Shown here piece by piece: positions 1 to 5,228 of a DNA stretch of 10,363 nucleotides. Within the stretch, counting starts at the first letter, position 1. Every line of letters begins with the position of its first letter. The notes under the pieces were generated by a model. The model saw only the letters and a list, made by a program, of their open reading frames with translations. It searched no databases and was not told where the DNA came from. Origin of the DNA: an uncultured Alphaproteobacteria bacterium (GTDB taxonomy: Bacteria > Pseudomonadota > Alphaproteobacteria > Rhizobiales > Ancalomicrobiaceae); NCBI GenBank assembly GCA_937892955.1, contig CALBKH010000043.1, positions 1 through 10,363 of the forward strand, given 5' to 3'. Position numbers and translations under genes: made by a program.

Positions 1-653
1 TGGATGCCGCAGGGCACGATGCCGCCGAAGTGGGAGAGGTCGGGCTCGACGTTGAGGGCGAGGCCGTGGAAGGTCACCCAGCGGCGCACCCGGATGCCGA
101 TGGCGGCGATCTTGTCCTCGGCCGGCACGCCCGGCGCAATTTGAGGCTTCTCCGGACGGCGCACCCACACGCCGACTCGGTCCTCGCGCCGCTCGCCGCG
201 GACGTGATGGGCCCACAGCGTCGCGATCACCCATTGCTCCAGCGCCGCGACGAAGGCGCGGACGTCCTGGCGGCGGCGGGTGAGGTCGAGCATGACATAG
301 GCCACCCGCTGACCGGGGCCGTGGTAGGTGTATTCACCGCCGCGACCGGTCGGGAAGACGGGGAATCGCTCCGGCTCGAGCAGGTCGGCCGCCTGCGCCG
401 AGGTGCCGGCGGTGTAGAGCGGCGGGTGCTCGACCAGCCAGACCCGCTCGGCCGCCTCGCCGCGCGCGATTCTCCCCACCCGGTCCTCCATCTCGGCGAC
501 CGCTTCGGGGTAGGGGAGGAGGCCGTCCTCGACCAGCCATTCGACCGGGGCCGAGCCCTCACGCGCCGGAAAGAGCGTGTTTTCCGCGAGGTCGTCGCGG
601 GTGGAGCGCGAGAAGTCGGGATCTGCGCCGGTTCGGGACGCGTCGTTTACCAT
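1..653 (-). CDS. lipB: Octanoyltransferase LipB (lipoyl(octanoyl) transferase), 3' end outside window
   Basis: LipB moves octanoyl groups from acyl carrier protein to lysines of lipoyl domains, the first step of cytosolic lipoate synthesis; LipA then adds the sulfurs. The visible 217 codons carry the family landmarks in order: HPPLYTAGTSA near residues 76-86, RGGEYTYHGPGQ at 104-115, then DKIAAIGIRVRRWVTFHGLALN at 180-201, read here as DKIAAIG plus FHGLALN. The last segment, GGIVPCGI, holds the nucleophile. K181 and C215 correspond to the catalytic Lys/Cys pair known for the family. Length matches the usual 215-250 aa, so only a short C-terminus is missing. The ATG at 653 is chosen because the nearest upstream ATG lies in another frame and stops after five codons; no clear Shine-Dalgarno is visible. 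The gene is divergent from the FliN-like gene across 71 nt. Start is moderately sure, function very sure. Confidence 0.95.
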   Translation of the reverse strand, partial: MVNDASRTGADPDFSRSTRDDLAENTLFPAREGSAPVEWLVEDGLLPYPEAVAEMEDRVGRIARGEAAERVWLVEHPPLYTAGTSAQAADLLEPERFPVFPTGRGGEYTYHGPGQRVAYVMLDLTRRRQDVRAFVAALEQWVIATLWAHHVRGERREDRVGVWVRRPEKPQIAPGVPAEDKIAAIGIRVRRWVTFHGLALNVEPDLSHFGGIVPCGI

Positions 654-724
654 TCGTCAACCATCGTGCTGGCAAGGTCGGGCGACGCGAAGCGCGGCTC
701 CCGGCACGGCGAGGTCAGTAGCAC

Positions 725-991
725 ATGACACCGTTCGACAACATCGGCGTGGACATCTCGGTGGTGCTCGGGACGACTCACATCCCGATCCACCAGCTGC
801 TGCGCATGGGTCGCGGTGCGGTGATCGAGCTCGACGCCCGCGAATCCGACGACGTCCAGATCCTCGCCAACGACGTTCCGGTGGCCACGGGGCAGGTGGT
901 GCTGCGCGGCGACCGCATCGGCATCACCATCACCGAGGTGCTGCTGCGCGCCCCCGGCTTCCGCCCGCGCGACAACGTCCGCTCGCTGTGA
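725..991 (+). CDS. FliN-like flagellar motor switch protein (SpoA/FliMN C-terminal domain)
   Basis: This is an 88-residue protein that consists almost wholly of one SpoA (FliN/FliM C-terminal) domain. The pattern VDISVVLGTTHIPIHQLL (residues 9-26), then GRGAVIELDA, VQILANDVPVATGQVVLRGD and RIGITITEVL matches the all-beta SpoA fold that forms the C-ring of the flagellar switch or, in paralogues, the type III secretion sorting platform. Canonical FliN is usually longer, about 110-140 aa with an N-terminal extension that is absent here, so this may be a stand-alone FliN-like paralogue rather than the motor FliN. No other flagellar gene is in the window, which fits a scattered extra copy beside lipB. 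The ATG is preceded by GAGG at 711-714, about 10 nt away. Family call is firm; an actual role in motility is inferred. Confidence 0.85.
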   Translation: MTPFDNIGVDISVVLGTTHIPIHQLLRMGRGAVIELDARESDDVQILANDVPVATGQVVLRGDRIGITITEVLLRAPGFRPRDNVRSL

Positions 992-996
992 AGACT

Positions 997-1022
997 GCCG
1001 CCGGGCGGTTCGCGGCGGCTTT
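997..1022 (+). terminator. Possible weak intrinsic terminator after the FliN-like gene
   Basis: A GCCGCC (997-1002) / GGCGGC (1014-1019) stem with an 11-nt loop is followed by only three T residues. It starts five bases after the FliN-like stop codon. The poor T-tract makes termination uncertain. Confidence 0.35.
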
Positions 1023-1171
1023 CCGCGACGCCGCATCGACCGGCGAGAAGCCGGGGAGGCGAGCCGGCGAAATTCATCACAGCTTTTCCGCTTTCGGTGC
1101 TTGATCCCATGAATCCGATGGGTTACATGAGCGCCGGTCCGACGGCGACGTCGTCGGATCTCCTTCCGGTC

Positions 1172-1256
1172 GCGGCCGTGGCGGAATTGGTAGACGCGCT
1201 AGCTTGAGGTGCTAGTGGGGAGACCCGTGTTGGTTCGAGTCCAATCGGCCGCACCA
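1172..1256 (+). tRNA. tRNA-Leu, anticodon GAG
   Basis: This is an 85-nt type II tRNA. The acceptor stem is GCGGCCG (1172-1178) with CGGCCGC (1246-1252), discriminator A1253 and an encoded CCA at 1254-1256. The anticodon stem CTAGC (1199-1203) pairs with GCTAG (1211-1215) around loop TTGAGGT, placing anticodon GAG at 1206-1208, which reads CTC and CTT leucine codons. A long variable arm (about 1216-1228), typical of Leu tRNAs, precedes the T loop TTCGAGT (1234-1240). The D-loop segment reads GCGGAATTGGTAGACGC. A strong terminator follows 18 nt downstream. The 3' end of a tRNA like this is a common integration site, and a lower-GC patch begins just downstream. Confidence 0.98.
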
Positions 1257-1270
1257 TCGGAAGAGATCGA

Positions 1271-1305
1271 AAAGCCCCGGTTCCGGAAACGGACCGGGGC
1301 TTTTT
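1271..1305 (+). terminator. Intrinsic terminator of tRNA-Leu
   Basis: The stem GCCCCGGT(T)CCG (1274-1285, one bulged T) pairs with CGGACCGGGGC (1290-1300) around a GAAA loop and runs directly into TTTTT (1301-1305). An AAA run on the 5' side (1271-1273) extends the pairing with the T-tract. It lies just after the tRNA and should end its transcript. Confidence 0.93.
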
Positions 1306-1386
1306 CGTCGGGTATGTTCATCGACGCGGACTGACGAACCTGATGTTCGTATCCATGGTCCGATCGATTGCGTTCCCCACGAGGAG

Positions 1387-1482
1387 ATGATGAACTTGTC
1401 GAAGATCGCGCCGAGCCAGCTTCGGAAGGCGATTCTGGCAAATGGAGCGGGCGAGGATGACGAACTCCACCAAGAGTGGTAA
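1387..1482 (+). CDS. Short ORF of unknown function (31 aa), first of a small three-gene cassette
   Basis: A frame of 31 codons begins MMNLSKIAPSQL and ends ELHQEW. A strong purine box GAGGAG (1381-1386) sits immediately before a double ATG. This is too close for the first ATG, so initiation at the second ATG (1390) or at the in-frame TTG (1396) would be better spaced. Its last 41 nt overlap the start of the next frame at 1442, the arrangement expected of translational coupling. No domain is recognisable. It could instead be a leader peptide that sets translation of the downstream gene, or a chance frame whose GAGGAG serves something else. No GTG or ATG in the same frame gives a convincing upstream start. 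Confidence 0.4.
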   Translation: MMNLSKIAPSQLRKAILANGAGEDDELHQEW

Positions 1483-1657
1483 GAACTTCAGCGTTGGCAG
1501 TTTTGCTCGGGAGGTGGCGGGCGGCGTCTTCAAGGAAGTGGCGCTGCCGACCGGGGGCAAGAGCCGCATGATGGACAGCGACGTGTTCGCCGAAGCGGTT
1601 CAGAAAGCCGGGAAATCACTGGCCGCGTCGATAACCGAAAGCCGAAAGAAAGGCTGA
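1442..1657 (+). CDS. Small basic hypothetical protein (71 aa)
   Basis: The product is 71 residues, Lys-rich, with no signal peptide or membrane segment: it opens MERARMTNSTKSGKNFSV and ends ITESRKKG. The middle (about residues 19-62) looks helical and amphipathic, with FAREVAGGVFKEVAL and DVFAEAVQKAGKSLAASI. I do not recognise the family. The start at 1442 has GGAAGG about 12 nt upstream; the internal ATG at 1457 has its purine box directly abutting, so it is a less likely start. The stop lies 6 nt before the ATG of the next gene, so the two are almost certainly co-transcribed. Base composition here is lower in GC than the flanking housekeeping genes. A soluble partner or regulator of the downstream membrane protein is a guess from position only. 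Confidence 0.65.
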   Translation: MERARMTNSTKSGKNFSVGSFAREVAGGVFKEVALPTGGKSRMMDSDVFAEAVQKAGKSLAASITESRKKG

Positions 1658-1663
1658 TGTCCG

Positions 1664-2134
1664 ATGGCCGAGGAAGAGCAGGCTGATTTCAACTTTGGCG
1701 ATAGTGGTGGCGCGATATACAACAAAATGTTCGAAACGCTCGTCGGGCACGACAGAGAGGCGGAATCGAATATCGACGGATTGCTCGCTTACGGATTGTA
1801 TAAATTATCGAAGCGAGAATGGGTTACTGAATTTCGAGTGCGCAAGGGGCGTCGGCCGAACTCCGAGGAGATCGAGGAATATACGAGAACATGGACCGCG
1901 ACACGCCTGAATGGGGTGAGAAGTGGTGCCAAGCAGGCTCTTGCGGTATATGCTGAAACGGTGATTGAGGCGGCGACCCCGGGAATATTAAAAGAGGCCT
2001 TGCGGGGTAAGTTCTGGAACGACGTTTTGAAGAATATGGCGGCCAATCTATTTTATACGATTATTCTGATTTTTGTCGCCATGGTTCTTGCGAAGGCAGG
2101 TGTCGATTTGATCGGGATATTCAAGTCGACGTAA
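1664..2134 (+). CDS. Membrane-anchored hypothetical protein (156 aa)
   Basis: The product has three visible parts. An acidic N-terminus (MAEEEQADFNFGD) is followed by a helical, probably cytosolic body containing LLAYGLYKLSKREW (about residues 40-53), a GRRPNSEEIEEY turn (62-73) and a long helix to about 115. A single hydrophobic stretch NLFYTIILIFVAMVLAKAG (128-146) lies near the C-terminus, giving a tail-anchored topology with ten residues beyond. The pattern of a small Lys/Trp helix followed by GRxP and acidic residues recalls short proteobacterial membrane proteins of unknown function, but I cannot name a family. AGAAAGG lies about 10 nt before the ATG, and the previous gene stops 6 nt upstream. 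The gene is rich in A/T-ending codons (for example ATA, TTA, AAA), unlike neighbours such as mgtE, which suggests horizontal origin. Coding status is fairly sure, function unknown. Confidence 0.82.
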   Translation: MAEEEQADFNFGDSGGAIYNKMFETLVGHDREAESNIDGLLAYGLYKLSKREWVTEFRVRKGRRPNSEEIEEYTRTWTATRLNGVRSGAKQALAVYAETVIEAATPGILKEALRGKFWNDVLKNMAANLFYTIILIFVAMVLAKAGVDLIGIFKST

Positions 2135-2280
2135 TGTGAAATGTTGAGTGACGACGTACGGGGCTCGGATATTATACGAATACCTGATCCGTATCGGGGA
2201 CACGAGATACCGGTGGCGGGATTGCAAACGGCGGACTGAAGCGCCTGTTGGTGGGATGCTCGCCTGATGACCACCCACTT

Positions 2281-2297
2281 CCGAACGATGTGTTCGG
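2281..2297. terminator. Possible bidirectional terminator between convergent genes
   Basis: A perfect CCGAAC / GTTCGG stem with the 5-nt loop GATGT lies between the 156-aa gene ending at 2134 (plus) and the deacetylase ending at 2307 (minus). There is no true T-tract on either side, so the call rests on position and symmetry. The 146 nt before it contain two mutually exclusive short pairings (ATACG 2174-2178 with CGTAT 2190-2194, or GTATC 2191-2195 with GATAC 2206-2210) and no gene. Confidence 0.35.
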
Positions 2298-2306
2298 TTG
2301 ATCGCT

Positions 2307-3065
2307 TCATCCCTTCGCCGGGACGATGTGGACGATGCGGTAACCGCGCGCCTTCAACTCGGCGAGGAGTCGCGGCACCATCGCCGCCGTGTGGGCGTGG
2401 ATGTCGTGCAGGAGCAGAATGCCGCCTTGGCGCTCCTCCAGACGATGCAGCACCTGGGCGAGCAGTGCGTCGGAGGTGATCTTCGTCCAATCCGATCCCC
2501 AGAAATCGGCGCCGAAGACGCCGACGTGGCTCTCGACGAGCCAGGACGACAACGCCTCGGTCGGCGCGAAGCCGGGGAAGCGGAAGAACGGTGTCGCCGG
2601 CCGCGGGCCGTCGTGACCGGTGAGAATGCGGTCGACCGTGCGCCAGCCGCGCTCTATGTCGGCACGGCCGCGCTCGTGCGGCACCGTGTTCATGATGACG
2701 TGGGTCATCGAATGGTGGGCGACGGTGTGCCCGCTCGCGGCGATGCGGCGCAGCTGGTCGGGGCGCGCCTGCGCCATCTGCCCGACGACGAAGAAGGTCG
2801 CCTTCACGCAGTGCGCTTCGAGCGCCGCGAGCACCCGGTCGGTGGTCGCGCCGGCGGGGCCGTCGTCGAAGGTGAGCACCACCTCCTTCGGCGCCAGCGG
2901 CAGCGTCTCGCGATAGCTCTTGGTGCCGACGAAGAGGCCCTCCTCGGGGATCGTCACCTCCATCACCCGCGACGTCCCGAGCGCGCCGGATTGCGGGCAG
3001 GTCTCGGCCCGTGCCGGCTGCACGAGAGCGAGGACGACGGGGAGAGCGGCGAGGAAGCGGCGCAT
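2307..3065 (-). CDS. Secreted polysaccharide deacetylase, NodB/CE4 family (short paralogue)
   Basis: CE4 enzymes are metal-dependent hydrolases that remove N- or O-acetyl groups from envelope polysaccharides such as peptidoglycan, chitin-like oligomers or exopolysaccharide. This 252-aa copy begins with a Sec signal, MRRFLAALPVVLALVQPARA, predicted to be cut after residue 20, so it acts in the periplasm or outside. The NodB motifs are intact: TFDDGP at 65-70 (catalytic base D67, metal ligand D68), HSMTH at 118-122 (metal His), RFPG at 162-165, SDW at 191-193 and LLHDIH at 218-223. Cys23 and Cys86 are conserved in the neighbouring paralogue and may form a disulfide. The ATG at 3065 is preferred over one at 3131 because it starts the signal peptide; its ribosome site (GGGTG) is weak. 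It follows the longer paralogue in the same direction after 83 nt. Substrate is unknown. Confidence 0.92.
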   Translation of the reverse strand: MRRFLAALPVVLALVQPARAETCPQSGALGTSRVMEVTIPEEGLFVGTKSYRETLPLAPKEVVLTFDDGPAGATTDRVLAALEAHCVKATFFVVGQMAQARPDQLRRIAASGHTVAHHSMTHVIMNTVPHERGRADIERGWRTVDRILTGHDGPRPATPFFRFPGFAPTEALSSWLVESHVGVFGADFWGSDWTKITSDALLAQVLHRLEERQGGILLLHDIHAHTAAMVPRLLAELKARGYRIVHIVPAKG

Positions 3066-3093
3066 GGCGTCACCCGACGAGGCTCGAAACGAA

Positions 3094-3122
3094 GACGCCG
3101 CCGAAGGATACTCGGCGGCGTC
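3094..3122 (-). terminator. Intergenic hairpin between the two deacetylase genes (terminator or attenuator-like)
   Basis: A perfect 11-bp stem, GACGCCGCCGA (3094-3104) with TCGGCGGCGTC (3112-3122), has a 7-nt loop. Read on the minus strand it lies 26 nt after the stop of the 516-aa gene and about 28 nt before the start of the 252-aa gene, followed by the T-rich TTCGTTTCG. It may terminate partially or stabilise the upstream mRNA end, giving unequal expression of the two paralogues. Confidence 0.5.
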
Positions 3123-3148
3123 GGAAGGCATGGTAGGGCGGCGCGCCT

Positions 3149-4699
3149 TCACCACAGGCCGACGACCGAGGCGACCCCGCGGAACGAGGCGGCGGTGGAA
3201 GAGAACCAGCCGTCCTCGGGTTTGTGGCGCGCCACCGCGGGCACGCTGCCGGTGGTCGTCGGTTCGTCGGCGACCACGCGGTCCGGAGCCTGAGCCGGGG
3301 CGGGTGCCGCAGCAGGGGCCGCGGCGCGCGGCGCCGGCGCGGGGCCGACGGCGGCGCGGGCTCCGGCGGCGGTCGCATCGTAGGCGGGCAGGGCGGCGGC
3401 CGAGGTCTTGCCGGTGCGGCCGGCACCTTCCTGGGCGAGGCGCTTGGCGGCGTCGAAATTGTCGATCGAGCGCTCGCCGACCGGCACCGTCGTCTCGGCG
3501 ATGGTCGGCATCACGCCGGCGATCGGGCCGGAGGCGAGCTTCGGCGGGGCGTTCTTCGGCACGATGTGGACGATTCTGTAGCCGCGCTTCTTCAACTCCT
3601 TGAGCAGCGGGCCGACGATCGACGACGACGAATCCTTGATGTCGTGGAGCAGCAGAATGCCGCCCTGGCGGGCTTCGATCTCGGCCAGCGCCCGGTTCAT
3701 CACGTTCGGGCCGTCGGCGATCGAGAGATAGCCCTTGAGCCAGTCGTTGCCGGCGGCGTCGATGGCGTAGACGCCCATGTCGAGGCCGTTGAACCACTCG
3801 TTCATCGCGCGCGAGTTGAACAGACCCGGATAGCGGAAGAACGGCGTCGCCGGCTTGTCGCCGGCCTTGCCGTAGACGATCTGGTCGACCGTCTGCCAGC
3901 CGTCTCGGACGTTGGCCTGAGCCTTGTCGAGCGGCCATTTCACCATGTTCAGCGGGTGCGTCATGGTGTGGTAGGCGATGGTGTGGCCGGCCGCCGCGGT
4001 CTTGCGCAGCGTCTCGGGATAGGCCTTGGCCATCTGGCCGACGATGAAGAACGACGCCTTTGTGCATTCCTTGTCGAGGGCGGCGAGGACGCGCTCGGTG
4101 CGGCCCTGCATCGGGCCGTCGTCGAAGGTGAGGACGACTTCCTTCGGCTCGAGCGGCAGGCGGGTGTGATAGGTCTGGCCGACGTAGAAGCCGCCTTCGG
4201 TGTCGACCTTCATGACCCGCGACACGCCGATGGCGTCCGGGTTGCCGGGGCAGGTGGTCGGCGCCACCGTCTGGAAAACGTGATGGTGTTCCGGCGGCTT
4301 CACCTGTCCGGTCATCCGGGCGAGCGCGGCGGCGCGCGCCGCCGCGGCATCGGGCTTCGCCGGCTTGGGCGTCGGCGCCTTCGCGGCCTTGGGCGTGGCC
4401 GGCTTGGCGGCGGGGAGCTTCTTGGCCGCGGGCTTGGCGGCCCCGGCGGTCTTCGCCGTGGCCGGGGTGGCCGCAGCGGCGGTGGCGGGCTTGGCCGGGG
4501 GCTTCTTCACCGTGCCGGTGACGTCCGCGGCGGCCGACGACGCGGCGGCGGGGCGCGCCTGGGGAACGACCGCCGGCTTCGGCGCGGGAGCGCCGAGCTG
4601 CATCGGCGCCTGCTGAGCCTCCGCGGCGGCCGTCGCGACGGCGAACACGAGGGCACCGGCACCGAGGACGGTGAAACGACGCAGGGACGAACGGCGCAT
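3149..4699 (-). CDS. Secreted polysaccharide deacetylase, NodB/CE4 family, with Lys/Pro/Ala-rich linker (long paralogue)
   Basis: This 516-aa protein starts with a signal peptide (about residues 1-28, ending TAAAEA). A low-complexity segment rich in Ala, Pro and Lys (about 36-135, with repeats like KPAKP, AAKPA and TPKAAK) follows, then a NodB domain (about 150-382) and a Pro/Ala-rich tail (about 440-475). Catalytic motifs are complete: TFDDGP 191-196, HTMTH 244-248, RYPG 289-292, NDW 318-320 and LLHDIK 350-355. Cys150 and Cys212 match the Cys pair of the short paralogue, and the two domains align throughout, so they are a tandem duplication. The basic linker could bind or thread through anionic cell wall; that is inferred. 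The ATG at 4699 has GGTGGAG six nt upstream and is preferred to the in-frame GTG at 4711. A long open frame also exists on the opposite strand but lacks protein-like features. Confidence 0.9.
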   Translation of the reverse strand: MRRSSLRRFTVLGAGALVFAVATAAAEAQQAPMQLGAPAPKPAVVPQARPAAASSAAADVTGTVKKPPAKPATAAAATPATAKTAGAAKPAAKKLPAAKPATPKAAKAPTPKPAKPDAAAARAAALARMTGQVKPPEHHHVFQTVAPTTCPGNPDAIGVSRVMKVDTEGGFYVGQTYHTRLPLEPKEVVLTFDDGPMQGRTERVLAALDKECTKASFFIVGQMAKAYPETLRKTAAAGHTIAYHTMTHPLNMVKWPLDKAQANVRDGWQTVDQIVYGKAGDKPATPFFRYPGLFNSRAMNEWFNGLDMGVYAIDAAGNDWLKGYLSIADGPNVMNRALAEIEARQGGILLLHDIKDSSSSIVGPLLKELKKRGYRIVHIVPKNAPPKLASGPIAGVMPTIAETTVPVGERSIDNFDAAKRLAQEGAGRTGKTSAAALPAYDATAAGARAAVGPAPAPRAAAPAAAPAPAQAPDRVVADEPTTTGSVPAVARHKPEDGWFSSTAASFRGVASVVGLW

Positions 4700-4874
4700 G
4701 TCGAACTCCACCGGGCGAAGGAGACGTCGCTCCCGCCTTCCGTGATACCGCCCCCGCGAACGGTACGTCCGCGCCGGGTGAAACCTCGAACTCCGCCGTT
4801 CGGCTCACGGCGAAACCCGTCCCCCCCACGAAGGCGGACGAATGTCGCATTCCCGCTCGGCGGCGCAAGATGTC

Positions 4875-4915
4875 GTTAACCAAACTAGGGCCGTTTTTCT
4901 CAACGGCGAGTTAAC
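4875..4915. promoter_or_regulatory. Paired GTTAAC sites flanking a hairpin; possible promoter or CtrA-like half-sites
   Basis: Two perfect GTTAAC hexamers (4875-4880 and 4910-4915) flank a GCCGTT / AACGGC hairpin (4890-4895, 4902-4907). The first reads TTAACCA on the plus strand, like a half-site of the alphaproteobacterial cell-cycle regulator CtrA, but the full TTAA-N7-TTAA site is not present. On the minus strand TTGAGA followed 17 nt later by GTTAAC could be a promoter for the long deacetylase gene. This is weak. Confidence 0.25.
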
Positions 4916-5072
4916 GAAGACACAGTCTCGGTGATCATGGTGGCGGATCCGTGGCCGGAAACGTCGCAATTCGACATGTGAGTGCCGAGCCGATCGGAGC
5001 ATCGCGTCACATCCTCGCCGCAGAGGCTTGCGAGGTGTCGTTTTCCGCTGGCCTCCTCGCCGTGCGGAAGCT

Positions 5073-5123
5073 AGAGCATGTTCCGATCCGGTCGAAACGA
5101 CCCGATCGAAAAGAACTTGCTCC
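5073..5123. repeat. Imperfect palindromic intergenic repeat
   Basis: The arms AGAGCATGTTC (5073-5083 region) and GAACTTGCTC (5113-5122) enclose an inner pair, CCGGTCG and CGACCCG, around an AAA loop (5095-5097). It can fold into a nearly complete 51-nt hairpin. Its AGAGCATG edge resembles short palindromes scattered between genes in Hyphomicrobiales; that link is from memory and not tested here. It sits directly before the short frame upstream of mgtE. Confidence 0.6.
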
Positions 5124-5228
5124 ATGAGTGAAGCGGAGTGGGTTTCGAGCCGACGCGATCGGATCGAAAGCCGCTCCGGATCTCGGCCCGACTTCGACGC
5201 GAAAGACCCCGGCGGGAGATCACCGTGA
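5124..5228 (+). CDS. Possible 34-aa upstream ORF coupled to mgtE
   Basis: A short frame starting MSEAEWVSSRRDRIES ends at TGA 5226-5228, overlapping the GTG start of mgtE in the sequence GTGA. The four-base GTGA overlap is a classic layout for translational coupling. The product is highly charged with three prolines, a composition reminiscent of the leader peptides that regulate some Mg2+ transporter genes, but the family is different and the parallel is only suggestive. No Shine-Dalgarno precedes the ATG and the frame is open further upstream, so it may be fortuitous. Confidence 0.25.
   Translation: MSEAEWVSSRRDRIESRSGSRPDFDAKDPGGRSP

Larger units (their letters stand above)
4700..5224. other. 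525-nt intergenic region between divergent deacetylase and mgtE genes
   Basis: No convincing full-length gene lies here. It should hold the promoters for both divergent genes. What can be seen is a pair of GTTAAC sites around a small hairpin (4875-4915), an imperfect palindrome (5073-5123) and a short frame ending at the mgtE start (5124-5228). Positions 4700-4870 look like the 5' leader of the long deacetylase gene. I see nothing definable in 4920-5070, and no recognisable magnesium riboswitch. Confidence 0.6.

Noticed and set aside
648..664. Five-codon mini-ORF overlapping the lipB start (ATG at 662-664 on the minus strand)
   Set aside because: It has no ribosome site of its own and a frame this short is expected by chance; it only helps rule out an earlier lipB start.
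1246..2300. Complete integrative element with att sites at tRNA-Leu
   Set aside because: No integrase and no repeat of the tRNA 3' end could be found by eye within the window; only composition and position suggest insertion.
2307..4883. A single 859-codon minus-strand frame running through both deacetylase genes
   Set aside because: Only its last 252 codons look like protein. The rest is out of frame with the long paralogue, whose motifs, signal peptide and ribosome site are in another frame.
4916..5224. Magnesium-sensing riboswitch (M-box or ykkC-like) before mgtE
   Set aside because: No recognisable conserved core or multi-stem layout; only the isolated palindrome at 5073-5123 is present.
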